The notes under the pieces were generated by a model, which did no database searches, was not told the origin of the DNA, and saw nothing but the letters and a program-made list of their open reading frames with translations. A stretch of DNA of 64,000 bases, from contig CM061239.1 in the NCBI GenBank assembly GCA_030848705.1, positions 89,386,363 through 89,450,362 on the forward strand, given 5' to 3'. This document shows, piece after piece, positions 32,492 to 45,383 of this stretch (its first letter is position 1; the number at the start of each line of letters is the position of its first letter). The DNA is from Heracleum sosnowskyi. Lineage: Eukaryota > Streptophyta > Magnoliopsida > Apiales > Apiaceae. The translations under genes were made by a program, and so were the position numbers.

Positions 32492-33953
32492 ATGGAAGAA
32501 ATTGAAGGTCAAGGCAAGGATAATAAAGTAAAGGTGAGTAGATGCCTTGCTTTTTTAAACTGAAAGAGAAGATCTTGTGTTATTGGTTTGATTTTGTTTC
32601 TGTGTTTCTTGGTCCAATTATTTTGATTTTTTAATGTTCATATAGGCATTGATTGTCAAAAAGCATTTGTTAAGGACTTGAGGTGCTTCATGCAAATGTC
32701 TTTGGGAACTAACAAACTGAAATATAACAGAATTGTTGTCTCTTAAATCAATTGTTTTGGTAGTTGTTTTTTATCCTGGCCAGTCAGTGATTCGTTAAAC
32801 ATTGTCTTGACTATAGGATATCGGTAATGATATTACATTCAATGTGCTATCTCGATTGCCCACGAAGACATTGATTGGCATGAAACGTGTTTCAAAAGAG
32901 TGGCAACATCTTATGTTAGACCGGTCCTTCATCCAGTTGCAGTTGAAAAGTTGGGAACCAATATCTGGATTCTTTTTCCAGGAGAAATTTCAATGGTGCA
33001 AAGAGGATATCAAATCTGTTAATTATATTCTAGCTGAAGCAGATGCGACTAAAGTGAACTCGACAGTTCTCAACTTCCTACCTGAAACTGTCGTTGTCCA
33101 GTCTTCAGTTCACGGCCTAATTTGTTGCCGAAGTTGTTTTCCTTCTCAAAACCCAATTATATATGTCTGCAACCCGGTAAACAAGGAATGGATTAGCCTG
33201 CCATATCCTGAACCTGAAATTCAAGATAGCTTAGCCTTGGGTTTTGACCCTTTTGCTGATCCTATAGATGTTTCAACAGACTTCAAAGTAATCAGAGTTC
33301 ATGAAGTTGATGCTGATATGGATAATATGGATGATATACAGTTTTCGTTCGATGTATACTCATCACAAACAAGGGCATGGAGGAAAGCTGTGGAAATTTG
33401 TCAGTGTAGTAGTCATTTGTATAAAAACAAAGGCCTCTTTGTCAATGGGATTCTTTACTGGCTTACACATGGTGATAAAATCTTAATGTTCGATGTTGAA
33501 AATGAGTTAGCTTTACTGATCACACTACCACTTCCCTTAACACATTTCAATAGCATCCCTGAAATGTGTATTGGAGAATGGGATGGCCAGCTACATTATG
33601 TCTTGATATCTGAAGATGGTTTGCAGTTATGGGTTCTTGAGGAGCAATATACATCTCAGTGGGATCTAAAATGTTCAATAAGTTTGGATAAGTTCGAGGA
33701 AGAAAATCGGGCTTTTTTCTATAATATCCGTGACAAAATTACTGCAGCCACTAATTCAAGTCCATTGATAGATCCCTTGGTGTTCAAAGACGGGAAGTTA
33801 TTTATGAGGATTACAATAGATATCTTCCTGTTCGACTTCGAGGCAGGGAAGTTGAAAATTTTGTGCGATCTACACCAGTTGGGACGGAACTCAATGAACT
33901 CTCCAACTGTGCTTCCATATACCATGAGCTTGGTTCCATTGGACTACATTTAG
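32492..33953 (+). CDS. F-box protein with F-box-associated region (392 aa, two coding exons)
   Basis: The likely product is the substrate-recruiting subunit of an SCF ubiquitin ligase. Coding exon 1 is 32492-32533 (14 codons, donor AAG|GTGAGT). The intron is 32534-32816 (acceptor TATAG|). Exon 2 is 32817-33953; both junctions are phase 0. The F-box lies at about residues 18-60 (FNVLSRLPTKTLIGMKRVSK, EWQHLMLD). The rest resembles the beta-propeller-like F-box-associated region of plant F-box proteins (HGLICCR near 105; NPVNKEWISLP; FDVYSSQTRAWRK; VNGILYWLTHG). There are no stops or frameshifts and the splice sites are good, so the gene is probably functional. The substrate is unknown. It is the only apparently intact non-transposon gene here. 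Confidence 0.85.
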
Positions 33954-34487
33954 GTTGCAATCAACTTGTGAGATTCTCCCTGTGGAAGACTTTTTGAATG
34001 AAGATTCTAGATATGGCTCTTATGGCTAGTTTATTTAAGGTGAAATTGTTCTTAGTGTTCACTTTATCATTTGAGACCATTTTGAACAGGTGATGACAAG
34101 TTAATAGCTATGCGAGACTCTTATTACGAGTGTATGCCTTTTTCTAGCTTGCGTACATTACATTGTTAATTGATTCGAATTTACTGGTCAATTGGGAGAC
34201 TATTACAACCCAAATATGTTTGTATGATTAGTAAACCTATTTTCCATTGTTTTGATTTCCTTATGCACATTAGACATTATCCATATGTTTATCTATGTGT
34301 TATTATTGTGAGCAAGGTTATATAAAGGAGAAATGTGTGTTCTGTTATAGCATGTGCAGGCATTGGTACTGTCAATTGGGGAAACCATATTAATGTAATT
34401 TTGGCAACTGATTTCATTATATAGTGTTAGAGGAGTTGTCCTCAACCGCAATGCAGTATGCCATACATGGCTTTATTTTAGCTTAGG
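33954..34487 (+). other. 3' flank of the F-box gene, running into the myosin remnant
   Basis: No coding potential seen. It presumably includes the F-box 3' UTR. No transposon end was recognised between the two genes. Confidence 0.4.
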
Positions 34488-37429
34488 TGCAGCGCTGCAT
34501 GTTGCTTTGTGACTGTTTTAATGAATTTGCTAAGGGACAGGAAATTGACTCCTCCTTTCTTAAGGACGAGAAGTCAAGGTTCCATCTAAATGTGACAGCA
34601 GAACTGCTTATGTAAGGCCATCTGCTCGTCTCTCTAATCTTTGGAAGCTTTTCTATAGTGTATCTTGTATCTGTTGTGTCTGTATGGCTACTAAATTCTT
34701 AAATATTTTTTAATAATGCACAAAAGGTGTGATGCCAAGAGCTTGGAAGATGCTGATTCAGCGTGTAATGGTAACACCCGAGGAAGTCATTACAAGGACT
34801 CTTGAATCTTGATCCTGAATCTGCATTGGGTAGCAGGGATGCTTTGGCTAAAACTGTGTATTATCGCTTGTTTGACTGGTATGATGTTCATCATTATATT
34901 ATGGCTCTAAACACTCTGGATGTGTACTTACATGAATGTAGTTATTTTTGGTGATTAAACTTGCATGTTCCGCTGCTTCCAGGATTGTAGAAAAAATAAA
35001 CCGTTCCAGTGGGCAGGACCCAAACTCAAAATCGTTGATTGGAGTTCTTGATATATACGGCTTTGAAAGTTTTAAGCAGAACAGGTAACACTTTGGCAGC
35101 TTCATTTTCATAGAAAACTACTTGCCCGTTGATTTAGTTTATTAACAAGTCCTTTGACCCTGGATTATATAGTTTGAGCAGTTTTGTATTAACTTTACCA
35201 ATGAAAAGCTGCAGCAACATTTTAATCAGGTTAGTTTTCTTTTGCTTGGGGGTTCTTGATCATTTGTTTGATACTGCCAGCAATTCCCAATTTTTGATTT
35301 GTTGGATCTTATTTCTGCAGCATGTATTTAAGATGGAACAGGAAGAGTACACAAAGGAAGAAATAGATTGGAGTTGCATAGAATTTGTTGATAACCAGGA
35401 TGTCTTGGATCTAACTGAGAAGGTAAAAAAGGCAGTTATATTGTAACTTTTCTGATGTGTATAATCTGATCAAATCCCAAATGTATGTTGTAATCAAAGT
35501 TTGACTTGTGATGATGAAATGTCTGGTGCTATTGCCTGATGACGTGATGTACTTTTTAATTAACTGCGTTAGTATCCTTCTAAATGAAACGGAAGCAGCA
35601 ACAGTTTCATTTACTCATTAAATTAATTACTTTAAACTTAAAATTTTGGATTACGTGCAGAAACCTGGAGGAATAATTGCACTTCTTGATGAAGCCTGGC
35701 AAGCGTTATCGTTTTCTGCTTTCTCCAGGTAAATTATTTGGCTGATCTATTTCTAGACAAAAATAAAGATAGTGTGGTTGCAGAACATCAAGATCTCTTA
35801 ACTGCCTCCAAATGCTCGTTTGTTGCTGGTTTATTTCCACCACTTCCAGTAGAATCGTCGAAGTCATCCAAATTCTCTTCAATTGGGTCCCGTTTAAGGT
35901 AAGATTGCCTACTTTCTACTCTCATGTTGATGTAAGGACACATATTTGTTGGAAACCGGTTACCGGTTCTTATAAAAATAGATTAACTCCGAGTGTGATC
36001 TCATTGCAAGCCTCGACAACTCTTATCCTAGTCACTTTAGGAATTTTCCCATATCCCCGCGTCTCTATTTTTGCATTTATGTTTTTTAAGTGCATCGGCC
36101 AGTCAGATTTTACCCTTTTTGTACCCTTGTACTTGCAAGAACATCAGTCATTGTTTCACATCAATTATAAAGCAACTCTGGACATTTTTCTAATCGTTTG
36201 TTTTGACAATACAGTATTAGATTTTCTATTCCTTTAGATAACCGTCACAGATACATGTGCTTCCATTCACATTCATTCTGGGTTTAGTTTGTATCTTGCG
36301 CAAGTGCAGTCAGCAATATGAAACTCTTATAGGCAAAAGCACTGAGAAGTGAAGAAATTAATGGAAGATATAGTTGGTCCAGGACTATAAGCACTCAAAG
36401 GATTTGATGCCAACTATATTAGAGAATCCTATTTTAAAATTCGACTTTATGGTGGGTCATTTACAAATCCATTCCCAGAAGCTACAAATAAAATAAGTCT
36501 GCATGCCAAGTAACATTCAGTACAAGCAATTTGGTTGATCTCGGGGTCCCTATTTCATATTAAAAGTAGAGAGGCTACTCAACTATTATACTACCTATCG
36601 AGTTATCAGAGTAATGTTACCATCCCTAGTATTGAGGTGGAACTTGAAAGTAGCTCCTAGTCTGGTACATTTTAGTGTTCTGCATCTGGATCTATTAAGA
36701 ACAACTGTTCTTTTTGTAAGGTTGGGGAAGGATTGGATTTGAACATTAGCAAATGATAGGGAGGAGTTTTACCAATCCTTAGTATTATCGTTGTCATTTA
36801 GTTAAAATTCTATGTGCCATCATCGACTCATTAGCTTTGGATACTGGGACTATTCTGACTACCAAGATGTATGTTTTCTTGGATGCAGCTTCAGTCTTTA
36901 ATGGAAACCTTGAGCACAACAGAGCCTCATTACATCAGATGTGTGAAGCCTAACAATGTACTCAAGCCTGCTATCTTTGAGAACCTCAATGTTATTCAAC
37001 AATTGCGTTGTGGCATGAGTATAACCTGGAAAACCTTTTATTTTCATTTGTTTCAGTACTAGGACAACTATGGACATGCAAACTGCTAAGTTTTGTGTAG
37101 GGAGTGCTGGAGGCAATCAGGATTAGTTGTGCTGGATATCCTACTAGAAGAACATTTTACGAATTTCTTCTTCGTTTTGGTCTTCTTGCTCCAGAAGTTC
37201 TTGAGGGAAAGTAAGTCCTTTTTTACATTGGTTTATCAGAAAAAAGACGAATATGCATTTGAGTTGTTATACATGACATATTGTTGCTCTTGTATCTTGT
37301 TATGACCCTCATCTCTGTTCAATTGTCTCCTCCTTCAAGATCATATCTAATGGATACTTCTTGTGTAGCTATGATGACAAAGTTGCATGCTAGATGATTT
37401 TGGACAAAATGGGGTTGACAGGCTATCAG
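34488..37429 (+). pseudogene. Myosin XI remnant: C-terminal half of the motor domain
   Basis: Exon remnants lie at about 34488-34611, 34727-34878, 34983-35084 (LIGVLDIYGFESF, the relay region), 35173-35229, 35321-35422 (HVFKMEQEEYTKEEIDW), 35661-about 35700, about 35730-35898 (LFLDKNKD to SKFSSIGSRFK), 36889-37013 (ETLSTTEPHYIRCVKPNN, an actin-contact region), 37101-37210 (ISCAGYPTRRTFYEF) and 37369-37429. Most boundaries carry AG/GT. A frameshift occurs between 34740 and 34810. Coding sequence is deleted after LLDEA, and a stop lies at 37391. Confidence 0.85.
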
Positions 37430-37573
37430 GTTTGGACATTTTATTAAAACATATCATTACTGATTGGGCAATAATAATTACGAGTTTACTATTTAATTAA
37501 AAATTTGGATTATTGTCATGGTGCTCTAAGGAATATTGGAATAATAAATTGTTCTGAATATTCCACTTGACAG

Positions 37574-38713
37574 ATAGGTAAGACAAAGGTTTTCCTTCGA
37601 GCTGGTCAGATGGCAGAGCTGGATGCAAGAAGAACAGAGGTTCTTGGAGATGCAGCTAAAATCATTCAAAGGCAAATTCGGACTTACATTGCCCGAAAGG
37701 AGTTTATATCATTACGCAAAGCTTCTGTTCAGTTGCAGTCATGTTGGCGAGGTATCAGATGTAGTTCCTTTAATATTAAACTGCATGTAAAGAAAGCTGT
37801 CTCACTGATGTCTCATTTCTCATAGAATATTTTAGATCGTTTCCGATTTCAAATTATAATATCTAAAAACAGTTGCGAGCTTTGCTGGCTTGAAGCTATT
37901 GAACATTGAGATTGTCTTTCATGGTGATTCATTTGGGCCTCTATTAGCTAAGTATGCAATTTGAGCAAATTTATCTAATGACTTACATTGAGAAAGAGGC
38001 CTTAATAATGTATATCAAGCCCACATTGCCCAAATGGCATTTCCATATGTTGGCGGCAAATGCAAATATTAAAGCTAAAGTGAATATAAAAAATAACCCA
38101 TTAGACCGTCAGATATGTTAGGATGGTCACAGAAATAAACCTAGGATAAAGCCAATTAAAATTGGTTATGTTGCCCAAGTTTAATACTATTAATTCTATT
38201 TTGATGCTAAATCTAAAAATCACCGATTTCTCTATGTTTCTCTATCCCTCTGTTTTGTTAGGTTTATCGGCTTGCAAGCTATATGCGCAGTTGCGACGGG
38301 AAGCAGCAGCTCTAAGAATCCAGAAGAATTTCCGAAGTCATGTATCCAGGACATCCTACGTAGCAGTTCAGAAGGCTGCAGTTTCATTGCAGGCAGGCTT
38401 AAGGGTCATGAAAGCTTGTGGTGAATTTATATACAGAAGGCAAAGCAAAGCTGCAATTGCTATACAGGTTCTAAATCCGTGTTATATCCTGTAGCTTCTT
38501 GCTTTAATAAGTGTCTGTTATATCCTGTAGCTTCTTGCTTTAAAAAGTGCCGTAGGGAAATGATAAATCCATTAACTATGTGGTTGCATGCAGGCTTATT
38601 ATCGTTATCATAGAGCATACTCTTACTACAAAAGTCTTCAGAAGGCTGCTATTGTCACTCAGTGTGGCTGGAGCCAAAGGGTTGCTAGGAAAGAGCTGCA
38701 ATCACTTAAAATG
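37574..38713 (+). pseudogene. Myosin XI remnant: converter end and six IQ motifs
   Basis: Exons 37574-37751, 38262-38467 and 38594-38713 have good splice sites and open frames. GKTKVFLRAGQMAELDARR ends the motor. Six IQ motifs follow (IIQRQIRTYIARKEF; QLQSCWRG; RIQKNFRSHVSR; SLQAGLRVMKA; AIQAYYRYHRAY; VTQCGWSQRVARKEL). In active myosins these bind calmodulin-like light chains and form the lever arm; six is the normal number for class XI. Confidence 0.87.
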
Positions 38714-38826
38714 GTTTCATATTAATCTGCATATCCTTTTCTTTTGATGAAAAGTCAAATTTTTTGCATAATGGAACTACTGTGAGGAATTATATATGAG
38801 TTAGTAATAGATGTATAATTATTTGG

Positions 38827-41536
38827 GCTGCAAGAGAAACAGGAGCACTTAAAGAAGCAAAAGATAAGCTAGAAAAGCGTGTGGAGGAACTTACATGGCG
38901 ATTGCAGCTGGAAAAACGTTCAAGGGTAATTTATTTCACAGTTTAATGTATTTTGCACTTTTAACTGTAGGTGTGCCGTACTTGAACACCATATTTTTAA
39001 TTGTTGGGTGCAGACTGAGATGGAAGAGACAAAAGCACAAGAAATCACAAAATTGGAGGAAGCTTTACGTGCATTGCAAATACAAATGGAAGAAGCAAAG
39101 TCTAAAGCAATTCAAGAGCAGCAGGCAGCGCGAAAAGCTTTTAAAGAAGCTCTTCGTCATTAAGGAGACGCCTGTTATAGTTCAGGACACAGAAAAAATT
39201 GATGCATTAACTGCTGAGGTGGAGAGTTTGAAGGTAGGTACTCTTAGTAACTTGGATTGCCTAGTCATGACAAATGTCCGATATATGTTGCCAAAGAATT
39301 CTGCATTATATTATTGTTACTAAGAAATACTCTGGAGTAATCTGAGAACTATTTTGTGTTAGATGGATGCGGTAGTTATATAGTAAATGCCTTTTGAGTT
39401 TTCCTTCCTCTTGTGAGACCACTTTGCAATCTCCTGCCCAGGTATCTATGGTATTGAGATTTCTGCTGACTCAGTGGGGATTATAAGTGCCCTTGGTACT
39501 CTATGAAGAGATTAAGCTAGTCGTAGGTATCAGACCTGCTAAAGAACACTCTAGGAGCAAGAAATTTACAAAATTTCCCAACCTAATGCTTTAGGGTCAT
39601 GTTTTTTCAGTAACATATATTCCTGAATCTTGCGATTAGTGAGAAAAAAATATTTGTGTGTTTGATAACTTGAACGCGCACCCAAACTGTAATCATATTC
39701 CAAATCTACAAATGATGGGCTCAAAGACAGGCTTTGCACATGTCAGATCTGTGAAACACTGAAACCACAAACTACTTGTTTTTCTGTAACCCAGCAAAAG
39801 ATTTTATTACTACACATTCCTCGACTACCTTTTCACTTGCAATCTGTTGATAATTATGGCTTGAGCTAGAATTTTGGCCTTGTATAAATTTTTTAGGTGT
39901 TTCAATTACCTTGGCTGCTGTGTGCAATTTTTTAGCTTACCAATCAGTAATTATTGGCTGGTTAAAACTGAATCTAATAAATTAGATGAAACAGATTTCT
40001 TGGTCCATTAGCTGAATACAAATATTGTACAGGTTTTACTACTTTCAGAAAGACAATCTGCAGAAGAGATTAGGAAGGCTGGAACAAATGCTGAAGTCCA
40101 GAATGCTGAGCTGGTTCAAAAACTTGAAGATGCAGATCGAAAAGTAGATCAGCTTCAAACTTCTGTACAGAGGTTCGTCTGGATGGAATTATAGATCAGA
40201 ACTAATTATTCTGATGTATTTTTGGTACCTACAATATATATCGACTGTATTAACTGTGCCATCAATCCATCTGGGTTTTGGGTTTGGTAGTGATAACTTA
40301 ACCTAATACACTTGCTTTAGACCGGCTACAAGTGCATTATTAATTTATTGTAGTGATGATGTGATCTCACTACTAGCAAGTAGTAGTTTCCAAAATATTG
40401 AAAATCGAGTGGTCATCTTCATATAATCATATGGTTTAGCCCATTTATACTAGTCCTGTACAATGTCATACACATCTTTCTCCCACCATTCTTTAATACG
40501 GTTAATGGTCTCCACTCACATTTTTTAGCACCTCTCTATCTCTCCCTCACACACACGCGCGTGCGCATACGAGCATGCCAACAAATCTATATTTTGTATA
40601 ACGAGGTTTAGGGGCGAGGTACGAGTTACGACGAGGTTTTGCTCTTTCCTTTCTGTCGCCAAGGGTATGCCTCTACCACTAGGCAATCCCTGCACTTGTA
40701 GATTTTTGTAAATATCAAATTGAAGTAATGAAATTCTAGTAGTTCCAAGATGTTCCTCATTAGGAGATCTCTTTTTAACTGTTGGAATTTGTTAAATCTT
40801 AAACTCACCCAGGCTCGAAGAGAAACTTTCGAATTTCGAGTCAGAGAATCAGTACTCCGTCAACAAGCACTGGCGATGTCACCTACTGGATTATCAATTT
40901 CTTCAAGGCCAAGAACAACAATTATTCAGGTACGAAAGACTATTGAGTAAATATTAGGCCTTCTTGACCATTAAAATTGCTTCTAAGTGTTTCCTTATAA
41001 CATTACAGAGAAATCAACAGAATGGGACTGTTCCTAATGGAGAAACGAAGCTTTCACTAGTAAAAATTCGTCATTGCACTGCCTGTAATCGGGATTACAT
41101 TAGAGTGTAATGAATTTTGCATTATTATGATTTGTTGAGAATCCACATGAGATGACTCCTGCTAAATCAAATTCTCGTGAGCCTGAACTGGAGGAAACAC
41201 CGCAAAAATCTCTCAATGAAAAGCAGCATGTATTTATTAAAAATTGGCATATCCATATATCATTATATATATTTGCTACTAAGTTAACAACCATTTTACT
41301 ACTTTAAATGTAAGCTTTTGTTTACTATTTAACATTGTTTTCTACTATCTCCAAATTTTGTACAGGAGAACCCTGGTTCTCCTGATCAAGTGCATTTCTC
41401 AAGATATAGGATTTTCTGGAGGCAAACTGATCTCTGCATGTGTTTTACTTATATACAAATGCCTTCTTCACTGGAGGTCATTTGAGGTTGAAAGAACTAG
41501 TGTATTTGATTGCATCATCCAAACAATAGCCTCATC
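38827..41536 (+). pseudogene. Myosin XI remnant: coiled coil and linker
   Basis: Remnants lie at 38827-38925 (ARETGALKEAKDKLEKRVEE), 39014-39235, 40033-40173, 40813-40930, about 41010-41100, about 41160-41230 and about 41366-41536 (KCLLHWRSFEVERTSVFD). The acceptor before 38827 reads GG instead of AG. Frameshifts lie near 39150, 40853 and 41385. The heptad region would dimerise the protein in an intact gene. Confidence 0.8.
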
Positions 41537-42048
41537 AGTAGAGCCTGTAGAGGTAGTTGATTATATCACAAATATGTTCCTATTTGGCTGACCCTAAAAG
41601 AAGTTACCTATTATCATTCTCTGGGATAAATTGACTGATAACTTATAGCTCACTAGTTAATAAGAATACTTAAATGTCAAATCAGTACTATAATTTACAT
41701 ATGACGATGATTATATTAATTTTATTTATGTCAAACAGCTAGCATTTAAAAATACACATACCCTTACTTCAAATTTATGAGCTAAAAAGTAACAAAAAAA
41801 AGTTCTTCTGACTTATTTGCCAAAAATAACAAAGTTCTTTGATTTGAGACTTACCAGTGGTTGGCACACTTATAAGCCTAAACAAACACCTGAGACAGAT
41901 GAGTCATTTTTATTAATTCTACTGCAATCATCATTGAATTACCTATTCTAGGGTTTTTAACTTAATTTATGTTATTTACAAATCTTAGAACTACATGCCG
42001 ACATCTGTTTGTGCGTGCGTGTCTCTGACTGCGAGAACTGCTTTTTGA

Positions 42049-44210
42049 AGGTCCCAGACAATAATGATGTTCTGGCATACTGGTTATGTAATACATCGAT
42101 GTTGTTGACACTGCTACAACACACTCTCAAAGCAAGTGGAGCGGCCAGCTTGACTCCACAACGGCGGAGATCTTCCTCAGCTTCTCTTTTCGGAAGAATG
42201 TCCCAAGTATGAGACAGTAATGTTTTGTACGTTTTTTTTTCAGTTTACCTCTATGCTTTTTCACCTTTTTTCTGCATCCAAAATGTATTTGTAATTTAGG
42301 GGCTGCAAGGGTCGCCGCAGAGGGCTGGACTCCCATTTCTCAATGGCCGAGTGCTTGGTAGACTGGACGATTTACGTCAAGTAGAGGCGAAATATCCAGC
42401 TTTATTGTTCAAACAACTTACTGCCTTCCTCGAGAAAATATATGGAATGATAAGAGACAATCTAAAGAAAGAGATCTCTCCACTGCTTGGATTTTGTAAA
42501 CAGGTATATTGTCCATTCTTCATAATCCCCGTTCGAGTAGTTATTGGTCCTCTAAAAGAAGTAATATAGAAGAACTGAAAGACAATGCTATCTTTTTTAT
42601 TAAAGAAATTGAGGTAATTAAGAGTAGCTATCTAGATATTCACTTCATTATAATGGTTTTGCAACCTTTTAATTAAGCTTGAAATTTCCATTCCGGCTGT
42701 ATTGATTATCACTTTATCACATGCATATAAGCAAAAGTGTGACATGTTCATTTATTAGTTTTATTCTTTTCCATTCTTTTGGTTCCATCAATAATTTGGC
42801 CTTTCTTAATTTTTATTTTCGTTTTTTAAAAAGTTTTGGCCAAGTCCTCTGGTCAATTAAACCATTTCATGTTTGTGCAAGCTATTCAAATCCTATAATT
42901 ATGGTTTTCTCAAAGATGAATCATGAAACTGTCTGTATTTTACTTGGAAAATTTACAGAGAACACCACATTTGCTTTATTATGTGAAGGGTGAACAAGGA
43001 AGTATAACTCAAGCTCAATTCCTAGTGCCCCAGTGAATCATTAATTCATCTTCTAGTTTTGTTCTTTGTCCTTTAATTTCAGGCACCGAGGACCTCCCGT
43101 GGAAACTTGGTGAAAGGTCGTGCGTCAGCTAATGCAGTTGCTCAACAAGCTCTTATTGCTCATTGGAAGAGCATCGTTAAAAGTCTAAATAATTATTTGC
43201 AGACCATGAAAGCAAACTATGTATGTTCTTCACATATTAAAATTTTTTGCTCTACCTGTTCATGGTACATGTTACGTCTTCTTATCATTTTGATTCATTA
43301 CGGGTTCCCCCATTCTTGGTTCGCAAAGTGTTCACTCAAATATTTTTATTTATTAACGTTCAGCTATTCAACAGGTAACAGTTAAAACATCGTACTTTGA
43401 TGTATTAAATTAGGGCTACTGGAGTAATGCAGTTCATGTGTTTAAATAACCAGTCAACTTTAGTTCCTATTATCTCTAAAAATCAGACCTTTTTTTGGCA
43501 GTCTCCTTTTGCGACAGATGTTGCTCATTCAGTAAGGGGGAATATGTCAAAACGGGCCTGGCGGAGTTAGAACAATGGTGCTGCTATGCCAATGAAGATG
43601 TAAGCATTGTCTCCAACTAGAATATTGCCTGCAGTCACATATTAGGTCTCTTGATAACATCTTTTGATTTTTAGTATGCAGGCACAGCTTGGGATGGATT
43701 GAAGCATATAAGACAAGCAGTTGGCACCCATAGTGTGTCTTCAGATGTAAGTTGATTTTTGACAGCATTTACTCCTGGGAATTTGTGGGGTTGTAGCTCA
43801 TTTTACTCTAACTTTGTTGACCTCTATCCATGTGTTTTTTTTTTTTTCCTGTAATGAGTTAAATTCTTGCCCTGTAGTAAACTCTAGTTTACTTGATAAA
43901 TGTAGGTTATTTCAAACATGCGAGTTCTGATGACAGAAGACTCAAACAATGCAGTCAGTAGTTTGTTTTTGTTAGATGATGACTCCAGGTAATATTTCAA
44001 TTACTGTTAATATTGTATAGCTTAGGACTGTTCCAGTTGGATGGGAACTTTTGTTTTTCTAATACTCTCCAATTTTTGGTGTTCTATAAAACTGCAGCAT
44101 TCCTTTCTCTGTGGATGACATATCCAAGTCAATGCAACAAGTAGATCTAGCAGATATTGAACCTCCACCGTTGATCCGTGAAAATTCTGGATTTGTTTTC
44201 TTGCATCAAG
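42049..44210 (+). pseudogene. Myosin XI remnant: globular tail with DIL domain
   Basis: Exons lie at 42049-42208 (NDVLAYWLCNTSMLLTLLQ), 42300-42503, 43083-43220, about 43302-43374, about 43503-43600, 43681-43746, about 43907-43988 and about 44099-44210 (ending near IEPPPLIRENSGF). This is the cargo-binding tail. About 35 codons are missing between KHIRQAVG and THSVSSD, where the intact tail has further exon sequence, and there is a frameshift around 43510. The reading frame past 44210 to 44419 is not recognisable myosin. Confidence 0.82.
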
Positions 44211-44419
44211 TCATCAAATCTCACTCGCTCAGAATGATGATCAAAACATTCTATACTCTGAACCTCTTTAGAGACCCAGCTGTGGGAAATCTGCACATAT
44301 CTTTGTGCAAAACTTTGTGCTATAGAGATTTTGTAGTCCTCTTCATTTGTATTATACATCTTTCTTTCTTCCCTGGGTCAGGGATTCTAGCAGTAGAAGA
44401 ACTAAAACTTTTGGCATGA

Positions 44420-45380
44420 AACAGGAGAGGTACAATAGAAACCAAAAGATTGCAATATCGATCAATCTATATATATGTATGCCGACATTGCATATATGCA
44501 TGCAGAAATACTAGACACCATCTGCAGTTACTGAATATGGTTGGCTGTAAGGCTTGCTCAAAGAAGATGATGAATAATTCGACATGTCAGATGCTAGAAA
44601 ATGGTTCAAATGCTAAGCCAACTGAAGATATGACATTTGTTGATAATTCCGGTAGAAGAGCATGATCAAGCCCGCCCAAATTAGCGAGGTGGATCTTTGA
44701 GGGAGCCCATTGGGCCTGTTTAGGGTCTATGCCAAGATTTGGGCATAACAGATTGTAAACGCTTTCCTGAAGAACAAAACTCTACCATTCCGCTGCAGTC
44801 ATCCAACTTCCAGATAAGCTCAGGATACAAACGAAGTAGCTCGATTATGAAATTGGCTGTTTGTGCCAGTCTTCCGATGGACAATTTGCTAATGATTGAA
44901 AGTGGATATATTATTTTTGATGCTATGACCTGCGTCCTGCGGAGAAGAGCCTAGAGAAACATATGCAGTTTAATAAATGAAATGTTTAGAACGTTGGTCA
45001 TTCGTGAACCCAGAACTCCTAAAGACGCCGTTTTGTTCCAGTATATAAATATACACGGCAAAAGGAAACATACTAGGACTATGAAATCAAATTGATTGCC
45101 TACAGTAGAAAGCAGAACTACTCTAACTACTCTATATTTATAATTTACTTATATGGTCGATAACCGTGTCAAGTAGGGGCAAGCCAGCTTTCACTTGCGT
45201 CTCATGGACCGGATGACCCTTTACCAAACTAAATAAGACAGTATATATTAAAATATTAATATTAATAAATATTATTAAAAAATGTATTTTTTGAGAATTG
45301 AATGATAAAAATATAATAAATATACAATTATTTAATTATGTAGTTAGATAATGGAGCTATGGATAAAATTAAAAAAATTA
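44420..45380. other. Downstream flank of the myosin pseudogene, unassigned
   Basis: Two short open stretches (44450-44665 and 44739-44954) have a less AT-rich, gene-like composition and may be remnants of an unidentified gene, but I cannot match them to a family. From 45.1 kb the sequence is AT-rich without features. Confidence 0.3.
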
Positions 45381-45383
45381 AAG

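Larger units (their letters stand above)
34488..44210 (+). pseudogene. Class XI myosin pseudogene, introns retained, N-terminal half of the motor missing
   Basis: More than 20 exon remnants in the right order match a plant class XI myosin, the actin motor that drives organelle transport and cytoplasmic streaming. Present: the second half of the motor, six IQ motifs, coiled coil and globular tail with DIL domain. Missing: everything before the FAKGQEIDSS segment, including P-loop and switch regions. It is also disrupted by an in-frame TAG (37391-37393), frameshifts (about 34790, 39150, 40853, 41385 and 43510), a donor changed from GT to AT (37014) and two internal deletions (about 35690-35730; within 43681-43746). 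It cannot encode a working motor. Retained introns mean it came from a DNA duplication, not from retrocopying. Confidence 0.88.

Noticed and set aside
34488..44210. A functional myosin XI gene with unusual splicing
   Set aside because: No P-loop or switch regions, an in-frame stop, several frameshifts, a lost donor and two exon-level deletions.
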